A stretch of DNA of 64,000 nucleotides, taken from assembly GCA_965247535.1 (NCBI GenBank), contig OZ252018.1, positions 1,116,001 to 1,180,000 on the forward strand, read 5' to 3'. Shown one piece after another: positions 25,246 to 33,329 of this stretch (positions within the stretch are counted from its first letter, which is position 1; every line of letters starts with the position of its first letter). The stretch comes from JAPPHY01 sp965247535. GTDB taxonomy: Bacteria > Chloroflexota > Dehalococcoidia > Lucifugimonadales > UBA2985. The notes below the pieces were generated by a model. The model made no database searches, was not told where the DNA came from, and worked only from the letters and a program-made list of their open reading frames with translations. Position numbers and translations under genes: made by a program.

Positions 25246-25428
25246 CGAAGCGGATTCCGGTCTAACTGGTTCAGGGCGGCTTCCAGGAGGGGTGAGCCGT
25301 TCGAGGCCTCAGTCGGCTTCCACGAGACTCTGGACGCCATGACGCTGGAGGACATTTCCGCCGCGGCCCAACGCTACTTCACCGAGGACTGCTACGTGAG
25401 GGTGGTCCTGGAGCGGGAGGAGGAGCAG
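25246..25428 (+). pseudogene. C-terminal fragment of an M16 peptidase gene
   Basis: Encodes 'RRGEPFEASVGFHETLDAMT' and 'LEDISAAAQRYFTEDCYVRV', closely matching the last 60 residues of the intact M16 gene ending at 23657. The TAG stop of the intact gene reads CAG here (25426-25428), so the frame runs on without meaning to 25590. There is no start or catalytic part. It follows the CrtC-like gene by 30 bp and indicates a past second M16 copy. Confidence 0.85.
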
Positions 25429-26315
25429 GTGCCCGGCTGGCAGGGCAGGAAGGGCGCCACCGCCGGGGCCCGACGTCCACGGGAACCGCTCGCAAGCGCG
25501 GCGCCGACTATACCGGCGCTGCGTCCGCGTCTTGCGTGCTCGGGGCGTGTCCGGCCAGTGCCTGCGAGAACGCGACTTGAGGGCGCGTAGAACGAAGGGC
25601 CGTGGTGGAGGCGAATGGTATGAGACGGCGCAGGTAAGCGGAGGGGTGTCTGCCAAACTAGGCCCATTTTAGATACGGATACGGTGCGTCGCGGTAACTA
25701 TTCCCACAGTATGCTTCCGCTTGGCCTGCATTTGGAGGGACGCAGCGCCAGATTGAGCACTATGGCTGAATTGTAGCAGGTGATGGGATAGGGTTCTATT
25801 GGGCCTTATTCAAAATCATTTCTAGGAATCCAGATGCAAGGCTATGCCTGAGCCACGCCGAGCCGCCTCGGCTCTTGCATCAAAGTCGTGGAGGCGGTTG
25901 TTTGTCAAGGACTTTCGTGGCCCACGCACTCGCGGGACGGCCCTAGCAAGAACCCTTGACCCTGCCCCCAAGTCAGTATGACTGGCGAGCAGAGTCCGTT
26001 TTGGTCTTGCCCCATTCTTTGTACCAGTCGTAGTGTTAGTTTCGCGGGTCTTGGTCCTCTCTATGAAGTACTCTACTTCATCCAGGGAGCTCATCTATCC
26101 TCGACCCTCTCGGGTATATCTGCCTGATTACTTGTCCCATTGTCGCTGACAACCTACGATTATGCCCAAAGCGTCGGGGTCTTGGAGCAGCCCTTCCGGT
26201 GCAGCCGCGACCGGGTCGGCTGTGCTCTCGCTTGCGTGGCCCGATTCCTGGCCCTACCTCTCACCGAGAACGAGTGTCTGAAGTAGGCGAGTCCGCTGCA
26301 GGCGCACGTTCATAG
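25429..26315. other. Accessory intergenic region without a convincing gene
   Basis: 25530-25614 resembles the DNA just outside the 3' end of tRNA-Ser (37860-37955). From about 25650 the GC content falls and no frame is persuasive; a 90-codon frame on the minus strand (26094 to 25822) has GAGG upstream but no recognised product. Confidence 0.5.
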
Positions 26316-29294
26316 TCACTCTCGCAGGAATGTGGTCACGTATTCAACGTCGACTGCGGGCATTCCCAGACCGAGCTCCGACAGTGCTTCGGAGAACTGG
26401 CTCATATCGTAGGTGCTGGTGTCGGACAGATACGGCTCAACCGACTCCAGGGACCGAGCAATGATCTTCAACGCCATGTCTTCGTCGCGGTCGGCCATCG
26501 CCTCCAACCTCGATTTCCAGTCCCTCAGTGGAGCGCGGTCTGCCACGTATCCGTGGTCCTCCATGTATGAGAAGACTTTGTCGGCGGGAACGGGCTCCTG
26601 TTGGACCACGTTATACACCCTGCCGAGATGCCTGGGGTCGTCAGAGATTCTCGCAATTGCCTTCACCAGAAAGTCGACGGGTGTCATCTCGAAGAACCAT
26701 TCTGGCGCCAGGGGGGCACATCGGAGGCGTGCGCAGGCTTTGACTATCAACGACAGGAAGTCATTCGGGTTGACCGTACCGGTACCACCGTGGTGGCCGA
26801 TATTGCCCGGACGGAATATGCACACCGGCAGTCCCCGTGACTCAGCCTGCCAGACTAGCCGTTCAGCAACCCATTTTGCCTGGTTGTAGCCTCCCTCCAT
26901 CCTGTCCACGAAGCCGTCAATCTCCCTGTCTTCCAGGTAGGGAGTGTCATCTCCTCCAGGGAAAACGCCGTTGGACGAGACGTAGAGGATGGGCTTTGTT
27001 GCAGCGGTGCAGGCGAACTTCAGCACCTCCAAAGTCCCCCCGACAGTGTGGGGCTTGGCTGCCGAATAGGGGTAGGCGTAGTTGACGGAGGCGGCGCAAT
27101 GGAATATCAGGTCAATCTCCTCCGCCAGCTGCCGGTACTCATTGTCATCCAGTCCCATTTGGGGCAGGGTGAGGTCTCCGAAGACCGGGATGATCCTTCG
27201 TCCGGCTGACTGACCCGCCAGCCCATAGAACTTCAAGGTGTTCAGCACCCGGTTGGCGGCCCCGCCCTGTCCCGGGTCCCGGTCCCTTACCAGGCAGTAG
27301 AACCGAGTATCCTGCCCGGTGGTGCGCAGAAGTTCGTCGAGGAGAAATGCTCCCAAGAACCCGGTGGCTCCCGTTACGATGACCGAGGACGCCTGGCTGA
27401 GACGAGTTACCCTTGGGGCCCCTCCTGGTGAGATCTCCGGATCCAGGACCGAGTCCTGGGCCAGCGAGGCTCTCGATTCCGTATGTGCCCCTCCATGTTC
27501 CAGGTACGCCTCCAGCTTGTTGATGGTGGGGTACTCGTAGATCTCCGTGCCGGTAAGTTCAATCGCAAACTGCTGTTCAATGCCCAGCGTAATGCCCAGA
27601 CCCGTCAGGGAGTGGCCGCCGAGGTCAAAGAAGTTCCAGTCATCTTCCAGTGATTCGGTGTCGACGTCCAGCGTTTCGCTCCACAGCTCCCGCAGGACCT
27701 TGCGACGCTCGGCTGCGGTTGCGTGCTCGGAGAGCCTACCGGTCCGCTTGACGGCAGGGGTCGTATCACGCAGCGCGGGCAGGGCTTTGCGCTCCAGCTT
27801 GCCCGTCTGTTGGTTTATCGGGAGCGCTTCCAGCTCCATGAAGTGACTGGGCACCATGTAGAGCGGCAGGTGCCGTTCCAGCAGAGCACGCAGGTCTCTG
27901 CTTGTCCGGCTCCTCGCATCGACCGACCAAGCTGCCTGCGGGCCCCGGACAACATAGGCAACGAGCCGCTTGTTGGCCTCGTCCTGGTTCTCGGCCACCA
28001 CTGCCGCATCCGCCGCGCCGCAATGTTTGCGGAGAGTCTCCTCTATGGCGCTAAGGTAGACGGTGTAACCCCTGACCTTGACCATCGAGTCATTTCGTCC
28101 GACGATCGTCGTGAGACCCCGCGCGTCCACCTCGGCCAGGTCTCCGGCGGCGTAGTACCTCTCGCCGTTCCATATGGCGAACTTGGCGTCATCCAGGTCG
28201 GGCCTCTTCAGATAGCCCCGGGCCAGCCCGCGACCACCAATGAAGAGCTCACCGACTCCGCTTGAAGCCAGGTCGGGCTGCCCATCCAGCAGCACCTGCA
28301 GAGTCACTCCATGCATTGCGTACCCCACAGGGCACGCATCCCTGCCGTCCAGGGACAGCTCCGTGAGGTCAATGGTGCAAACGTCGTGGGTCTCGCTGAT
28401 GCTATAGGTGTTGAACACTCGCGCCGACCCGGCCAGAACTTCCAGGGCCAGCTTCAGCAAGCTGGCCGGCACGACCTCGCCATTGAGCCAGACCACACGC
28501 AGAGAGGACAGCCGGGTGCGCAGCTGTTCCGGGCTTGCGGAATTCAAGACCCCGTTCAGCAGGGACGGAGTGAGGAGGACCTCGGTGATCCGGTGCTCTT
28601 CTATGAATGCGGTGAGCGCGCGCGGCACGAACACCACGTCATCGGGAATTACGTATACCGTTCCCCCCTTCAACAATGGTCGGATGAACTCCCAGGGAAA
28701 GAAGACATTGCAGGCAACCCTGTCCCCGACGCTGTAGGAGCTAAACCTGTATCTCGCCATGTAGGATGAGACCAGAGCGCCATTGGTCTGCATCACCCCC
28801 TTTGGTTGTCCCGTTGTGCCGGAGGTGTAGGGGAGGAAGGCCAGGTCGCCGGAGTCGACGCGAATCTCATCAGCCGCGGGATCGAACGCTCTCCAGGACT
28901 GGTCGGAGTCAATGGGCAACAGGCGAGGTCCGGAGAACTTGCTCAGCCTGGGCAAGTACCGCGCTTTGGTGATCACCAGCTCGGGTTGCGACTCGGACAG
29001 CAATGTGCCAAGAAGGGAATCGGGCAGATCCTGGGCGATGGGCATGAAGGCCGCGCCGGCCTTCAACGTTCCGATGCTCGCGACGATGTACTCCGGGCAG
29101 GTCTCCATGAATATGCCCACAGGATCGTCGGTGGATACGCCGCAACTTCTTAGGAAGGCCCCCAGGGAGTCAGTCGCCTGGTCCAACTGCGCATAGGAAG
29201 TCTGCTCGTCGCCGAAGACTATTGCCGGGTTGTCGGGAGTCTCCGCCGCTTGAGCCTTGAAGAGCTGATGTAGAGCACTTTCTGCGGTATTCAT
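26316..29294 (-). CDS. NRPS-like adenylation-carrier-thioester reductase (A-T-R) enzyme
   Basis: 992-residue carboxylic-acid-reductase-like enzyme. Adenylation domain about 1-515: 'YTSGTTGQPKGV', 'NTYSISET', 'YYAAGDLAEV' and the A10 Lys motif 'NQQTGKLERKAL'. Carrier domain about 540-615 with 'FFDLGGHSLTG', whose Ser takes phosphopantetheine. Reductase domain from about 650: 'VTGATGFLGAFLLDELL' for NADPH, 'FHCAASVNY' and catalytic 'YNQAK'. Such enzymes activate an acid, hold it as a thioester and release an aldehyde or alcohol (Lys2, CAR, terminal R domains). No condensation domain and no phosphopantetheinyl transferase in the window. Divergent from a methyltransferase gene, with which it may form a small biosynthetic locus. 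Confidence 0.93.
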   Translation of the reverse strand: MNTAESALHQLFKAQAAETPDNPAIVFGDEQTSYAQLDQATDSLGAFLRSCGVSTDDPVGIFMETCPEYIVASIGTLKAGAAFMPIAQDLPDSLLGTLLSESQPELVITKARYLPRLSKFSGPRLLPIDSDQSWRAFDPAADEIRVDSGDLAFLPYTSGTTGQPKGVMQTNGALVSSYMARYRFSSYSVGDRVACNVFFPWEFIRPLLKGGTVYVIPDDVVFVPRALTAFIEEHRITEVLLTPSLLNGVLNSASPEQLRTRLSSLRVVWLNGEVVPASLLKLALEVLAGSARVFNTYSISETHDVCTIDLTELSLDGRDACPVGYAMHGVTLQVLLDGQPDLASSGVGELFIGGRGLARGYLKRPDLDDAKFAIWNGERYYAAGDLAEVDARGLTTIVGRNDSMVKVRGYTVYLSAIEETLRKHCGAADAAVVAENQDEANKRLVAYVVRGPQAAWSVDARSRTSRDLRALLERHLPLYMVPSHFMELEALPINQQTGKLERKALPALRDTTPAVKRTGRLSEHATAAERRKVLRELWSETLDVDTESLEDDWNFFDLGGHSLTGLGITLGIEQQFAIELTGTEIYEYPTINKLEAYLEHGGAHTESRASLAQDSVLDPEISPGGAPRVTRLSQASSVIVTGATGFLGAFLLDELLRTTGQDTRFYCLVRDRDPGQGGAANRVLNTLKFYGLAGQSAGRRIIPVFGDLTLPQMGLDDNEYRQLAEEIDLIFHCAASVNYAYPYSAAKPHTVGGTLEVLKFACTAATKPILYVSSNGVFPGGDDTPYLEDREIDGFVDRMEGGYNQAKWVAERLVWQAESRGLPVCIFRPGNIGHHGGTGTVNPNDFLSLIVKACARLRCAPLAPEWFFEMTPVDFLVKAIARISDDPRHLGRVYNVVQQEPVPADKVFSYMEDHGYVADRAPLRDWKSRLEAMADRDEDMALKIIARSLESVEPYLSDTSTYDMSQFSEALSELGLGMPAVDVEYVTTFLRE

Positions 29295-29368
29295 TTCGCC
29301 GTCTCAAGCAAGCCCACTCGCGATTAAGCAAAGCGGGCATCATGCAGGATAAGTGGAGGACAATAACT

Positions 29369-29401
29369 CAGTTTACAAAACACAGACCGATTAGTAAACT
29401 G
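29369..29401. promoter_or_regulatory. Inverted repeat in the divergent A-T-R/methyltransferase promoter region
   Basis: CAGTTTAC (29369-29376) and GTAAACTG (29394-29401), perfect 8-bp arms with a 17-nt spacer, in a 172-bp AT-rich gap between divergent genes. Candidate operator for both. Confidence 0.4.
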
Positions 29402-29466
29402 CTGCTAATTCAAGAAAAGGCAATAATCAATTGCCGTGGAATTCGGCGCACGTTAAGGGTGACCAC

Positions 29467-30156
29467 ATGCAATTCGACTCCCTGGACTTCTACAGAGAGC
29501 ATGCCCATAGATACTCGCAGCTGTCCAACGAGTTCACTCATTCGGTGTACACCGGTGCCTCTCATCCAGCGCTGAAAGGGGACGTGGACCTGCTGAATCG
29601 AGTCACCGAGCTTGCCCGTGGGAAACGGGGCTTGGACGCAGGGTGCGGGGCTGGGGCCAGGGATGTTCACTTGCTGCACACACGAGGGTATGACGTCTAC
29701 GGAATTGACGCGGTGGAGGAGAACATCAGCCTTGGTAGAGAATTGCACCCGGAATTAGCGGACAGGCTCAACGTCGCCGATCTCCGAGAGCCCCTGTCGT
29801 TTGAGTCAGGCTTCTTCGATTTCGTAATGTGCAACGCCGTCATACAGCATCTGACGCCGGAGGCCACCGAAACTACGGCGGTCCCTGAGCTGGCGAGAGT
29901 CCTGGCCCCCGGAGGAGTCCTGCAACTCATGTTCAAGACCGGTTCGGGGGTGGCCACGGTCAGTGACCGGGCCTATGGAGCGGACGGTGTGGACAGGTCG
30001 TTTCAACTCTACGACGAGCACCGCTTGCTGAGCATCCTGGAGGGCTGCGGTTGCTCTCTGGTTGAACCGGAAGGTAGCGAGGACTTGGGTGGAATGCTCT
30101 ACTTCAGCGACCCGAAGCCGATGCGCTACTGCGCTTTCTGGGTGAGGAAGAACTAG
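29467..30156 (+). CDS. SAM-dependent methyltransferase
   Basis: 229-residue class I methyltransferase: motif I 'GLDAGCGAGARDVHLL', acidic end of strand 2 'YGIDAVEE', motif II 'NVADLREP', motif IV 'FDFVMCNAVIQHL', then 'ARVLAPGGVLQLMFK', the usual layout of Methyltransf_11/25 enzymes. ATG 29467 is preferred; a TTG at 29431 would add 12 residues but has no ribosome site. Transcribed away from the A-T-R gene; the pairing suggests methylation of that enzyme's product (inference). It is the last intact gene before a transposase remnant. Confidence 0.82.
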   Translation: MQFDSLDFYREHAHRYSQLSNEFTHSVYTGASHPALKGDVDLLNRVTELARGKRGLDAGCGAGARDVHLLHTRGYDVYGIDAVEENISLGRELHPELADRLNVADLREPLSFESGFFDFVMCNAVIQHLTPEATETTAVPELARVLAPGGVLQLMFKTGSGVATVSDRAYGADGVDRSFQLYDEHRLLSILEGCGCSLVEPEGSEDLGGMLYFSDPKPMRYCAFWVRKN

Positions 30157-30182
30157 GCCAACCCGTTTACCTGTCCGCCGAC

Positions 30183-30345
30183 CTGCAGTTCTTGATTTCG
30201 TCCAGCTGGGTGGGCTTGGTGAAGCTGGAGCACGTGGCGCTGGACGGCACAAAGGTCAGCGCCAACGCATCGAAGCATTAGTCGATGAGTTACCAACGGA
30301 TGAAGGAGAAGGCAGCGAAGTTGGCGGCGGAGGTGAGCCGGCAGA
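30183..30345 (+). pseudogene. Transposase remnant (IS1182/IS4-like)
   Basis: The frame reads 'VKLEHVALDGTKVSANASKH', stop (TAG 30279), then 'SMSYQRMKEKAAKLAAEV'. Transposases of the IS1182 group typically have 'VALDGTKIKANASKHKAMSY' here, so the TAG replaces the Lys codon AAG. Only about 55 residues of the middle of the enzyme remain; no terminal repeats were found. It shows an insertion sequence once reached this spot. Confidence 0.7.
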
Positions 30346-30667
30346 CTACGCCTTCGTGTCGAGTAGCGGCGCAATAGGCCAGGCCGCCGTGCTCGAACAG
30401 TCCGACGGCGGCGCGATGCCCCCGCGGCGGTGGAGCGGGTCACATTCGAGGTTGCCGGCTTCTGTCCAGAGGTCTTCGACGTGGCAATGCGTCTCGGCCT
30501 CAGGATCGCCAAGGCCGCCTTCATCGTGGTCACGCCACATTCCCTTAGACCCCGGCCCACTAATTCTCGTCGCCCTCCGACGCGCTCTACTAACCAAAGG
30601 CAGGTCACGGGTGTCCCGTCCTCTGGCGGAAATTGACAGGAGTGGCACTCCGTAGTACGGTACCTGC
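30346..30667. other. Intergenic stretch without a gene
   Basis: Lies between the transposase remnant and ppk2. No coding frame, RNA or repeat could be supported. Confidence 0.4.
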
Positions 30668-31561
30668 ATGGCAGAGTCGACCGCGCTTCGAGACTCCCTT
30701 CGTCTCCTGGTGCCCACTGAGGGCATCCCTGAGGAGGTCCTTCTCAAGGTCGAGAAAACCCGTCCCAACGAGGTCATCAGCGACTCCTACCCCTATCCCA
30801 CCAAGCTGCCGCGGGGCACGTACGAGCGCCAGAAGGCCGAGTTGCAGGTCGAGCTGCTGAAGATGCAGAGGTGGGTACAGGAGACCGGGGAACGTGTCGT
30901 CCTGCTGTTCGAAGGGCGGGACGCCGCCGGCAAGGGCGGCACGATAAAGCGCTTCTTGGAGCACCTGAATCCCCGCGGCGCTATCTTGGTCGCGTTGCCG
31001 GCCCCGTCCGAGAGAGAGCGCGGGCAGTGGTACTTCCAGCGCTACGTGGAGCACCTGCCGGCCATGGGAGAGATAGTCTTCTTCGACCGCTCCTGGTACA
31101 ACAGGGCGGTGGTCGAGCCGGTGATGGGCTTCTGCACGCCGGCCGAGACGGAGCGCTTCCTCCGCGACACCGTCTTGTTCGAACAGATGCTGATCAGCGA
31201 AGGGCTGCGGCTGTACAAGTTCTGGTTCTCGGTGAGCCGGGAGGAACAGCTCAGGCGCGTTATGTCCCGCGCACTCGACGGCCTCAAACAGTGGAAACTG
31301 AGTGACGTCGACGTCCGGTCGCTGCCTCTGTGGGACGAGTTCACAGAGGCGAAGAAGGTGATGTTCGCGGCCACCGATACGAAGGCCTCGCCCTGGATCG
31401 TCGTGAAGTCGGACGACAAGAGGCGCGCCCGAATAAACTGCATGCGCTACGTGCTGCGCAGCCTGGAGTACGACCCCGGGGTCAGGGAGCGCGTTTCAAA
31501 GACCAACCCGAAGCTGATCGGGCCCGCCAAGAGGGTATACGCCAAGGGAGAGGTCTGGTAG
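30668..31561 (+). CDS. ppk2: Polyphosphate kinase 2 family protein
   Basis: 297-residue PPK2. Walker A 'EGRDAAGKGG' at 82-91, Walker B-like 'FFDRSWYNRAVVE', and the lid 'FWFSVSREEQLRRVMSR'. One PPK2 unit of normal length (class I type). PPK2 enzymes move phosphate between polyphosphate and nucleotides, mainly making GTP or ATP from NDPs. ATG 30668 lacks a strong ribosome site. Single gene between a dead transposase and an aminotransferase remnant. Other names used for such proteins annotated from sequence alone: 'polyphosphate:nucleotide phosphotransferase'. Confidence 0.93.
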   Translation: MAESTALRDSLRLLVPTEGIPEEVLLKVEKTRPNEVISDSYPYPTKLPRGTYERQKAELQVELLKMQRWVQETGERVVLLFEGRDAAGKGGTIKRFLEHLNPRGAILVALPAPSERERGQWYFQRYVEHLPAMGEIVFFDRSWYNRAVVEPVMGFCTPAETERFLRDTVLFEQMLISEGLRLYKFWFSVSREEQLRRVMSRALDGLKQWKLSDVDVRSLPLWDEFTEAKKVMFAATDTKASPWIVVKSDDKRRARINCMRYVLRSLEYDPGVRERVSKTNPKLIGPAKRVYAKGEVW

Positions 31562-31589
31562 CTCCCGTCCCGACGGCCGAGTCTTTCGA

Positions 31590-31679
31590 CTAACGCCGGC
31601 AGTGGTCGGCTACCTTGCGGATGGCCTAAATGAAGTCGCCGACGTCCTCCTCGGTAAAGGACGCCTTCATGGCGATGCC
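31590..31679 (-). pseudogene. Possible C-terminal remnant of a DegT/DnrJ-type aminotransferase
   Basis: The 30-codon frame reads 'GIAMKASFTEEDVGDFI', stop, 'AIRKVADHCRR', stop. PLP aminotransferases of the DegT/StrS group commonly end in a segment such as 'FTEEDVDRIVEAIRKVAEHY', so one internal stop separates two matching halves. Very short, hence tentative. Lies between ppk2 and hydantoinase B, convergent ends. Confidence 0.3.
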
Positions 31680-31746
31680 CACCTGCGGCTGTTATTGTCG
31701 ACGTCGCCTTTAGGCCCTTCCATCGCATAGGCATTCAGAGCCTTCA

Positions 31747-33327
31747 CTACTCAGCGTCCGGCGCGACTCCCCATCCGCCGCCTCCGGGCGTGAGGAGGCT
31801 CAGCACGTCTCCAGGCTCTGCCTTGAATGTGACCTTGGCTGGGAGGCGCACCTTCTCGCCTCCGTTGCTGTAAAGGATGTTCTCTCCAGTGGCGCCGGGC
31901 CGGCCCCCCTGAAGCCCGTAGGGCGCGCTCCGGCGTCGGTCCGAGAGGAGTGTGACCGTTGCGGGCGAGAGGAACTCCACGTCCCTGGCGATACCGTCGC
32001 CTCCCCGGTGGTATCCCTCGCCTCCGGACCCTCTGCGCAGGGCGTATCGGAGTACCCGCAGCGGGAACTGCAGTTCCAGCGCCTCGACCGGTGTGTTTAA
32101 AGTGTTGGTCATGTGGGTGTGGATACCCGACAGGCCGTCCTTCCACGGGAGAGCTCCCATGCCGCCTCCGATGGTCTCGTAGTAGGCGAAGCCGTCGCCG
32201 TGCCGGTCGCGGCCTCCAACCAGCAAATTGTTCATGGTGCCCTGGCTGGCGGCAGGAATCAGGTTGGGCATGGCCTGGGCGAGAGCGCCCAGGAGGACAT
32301 CGACGATTCTCTGCGAGGTCTCAACGTTGCCACCGGCTACAGCGTGGGGCGGGGTGGGGTTTACCAGGGAGCCCAGCGGCGCCGACACTCGGACGGGGCG
32401 CATGACTCCCTGATTCGCAGGCACCTGCTCCCCAGCGATGCACCGCACGACGTAAAGCACTGCGGAGAGGGCGATGGCGAAGGGGGCGTTGACACACCCG
32501 TCCGTCTGGGCGGCCGTGCCGGTGAAGTCGAACTCGATCTCTTCGTCGTGTACCTGCACCGTCACGCGGATGGGCAGGGGCTCGTCGCTTAGACCGTCTC
32601 CCTCCAGATGGTCCTCGAAGGAGTAGGCGCCGTTGGGGATTCCCCGTATAGCGGCGCGCGTGAGACGCTCGGAGTAGTCAAGGAGAGCCTCGATGTGCTG
32701 GCTGGTCTCCTCCCAGCCGTATCTTGCCACAATGTCCTGCAGTCGCTTCTCGCCCACCCGGCAGGCGGCCAGCTGGGCGGCCAGGTCGCCGCGGCGCTCA
32801 TCAGGAGTGCGGGAGTTTCGGCATATGATGTCCACCACCTCCCTGTTGAGGCGGCCCCTCCTGGCCAGCTTGAGGGGAGGGATGATGAGGCCCTCCTGAA
32901 ACAGCTCCGTGGATATGGGGAGCGACCCCGGAGTCATTCCGCCGATATCGGCGTGGTGCCCCCTGTTGGCCACGAGGCCCACCAGGCCGGGGCGACCTTC
33001 GATGGGCGCGAACACGGGCGCGACCATGGTTATGTCGGGAAGGTGGGTGCCTCCCATGTACGGATCGTTGAGGGCGACGACGTCTCCCTGAGACAGGTCA
33101 AGTCGCTGCAAGGCCTCCGCCACCGACGCCGGCATGGAGCCCAGGTGAACGGGTATATGAGCGGCTTGGGCCACCATTTGCGCCTGCGGACCAAAGAGGG
33201 CACAGGAGTAGTCCTGCCGCTCCTTGATGTTGACGGAGAAGGCACTGCGACCCAGGGCCACACCCATCTCCTCGGCCACGGAGGCGAAGAGGTTGTGGAA
33301 CACCTGCAGGCTTATAGGGTCAGGCAT
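31747..33327 (-). CDS. hyuB: Hydantoinase B/oxoprolinase family protein
   Basis: 526-residue beta subunit of an ATP-dependent hydantoinase/5-oxoprolinase/acetone carboxylase-type enzyme. Family signatures: 'DYSCALFGPQAQMVAQAAHIPVHLGSM', 'GDVVALNDPYMGGTHLPDITMVAPVF', 'NRGHHADIGGMTPGS' and the C-terminal 'GGGGWG'. ATG 33327 begins two bases after the HyuA stop codon, so the subunits are coupled. Together they hydrolyse a lactam or hydantoin ring with ATP; the true substrate (5-oxoproline, N-methylhydantoin, other) cannot be read from sequence. Confidence 0.92.
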   Translation of the reverse strand: MPDPISLQVFHNLFASVAEEMGVALGRSAFSVNIKERQDYSCALFGPQAQMVAQAAHIPVHLGSMPASVAEALQRLDLSQGDVVALNDPYMGGTHLPDITMVAPVFAPIEGRPGLVGLVANRGHHADIGGMTPGSLPISTELFQEGLIIPPLKLARRGRLNREVVDIICRNSRTPDERRGDLAAQLAACRVGEKRLQDIVARYGWEETSQHIEALLDYSERLTRAAIRGIPNGAYSFEDHLEGDGLSDEPLPIRVTVQVHDEEIEFDFTGTAAQTDGCVNAPFAIALSAVLYVVRCIAGEQVPANQGVMRPVRVSAPLGSLVNPTPPHAVAGGNVETSQRIVDVLLGALAQAMPNLIPAASQGTMNNLLVGGRDRHGDGFAYYETIGGGMGALPWKDGLSGIHTHMTNTLNTPVEALELQFPLRVLRYALRRGSGGEGYHRGGDGIARDVEFLSPATVTLLSDRRRSAPYGLQGGRPGATGENILYSNGGEKVRLPAKVTFKAEPGDVLSLLTPGGGGWGVAPDAE

Positions 33328-33329
33328 GG

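Noticed and set aside
25822..26094. 90-codon minus-strand ORF
   Set aside because: Thr/Arg-rich product without similarity or convincing codon use; it lies in degraded intergenic DNA.
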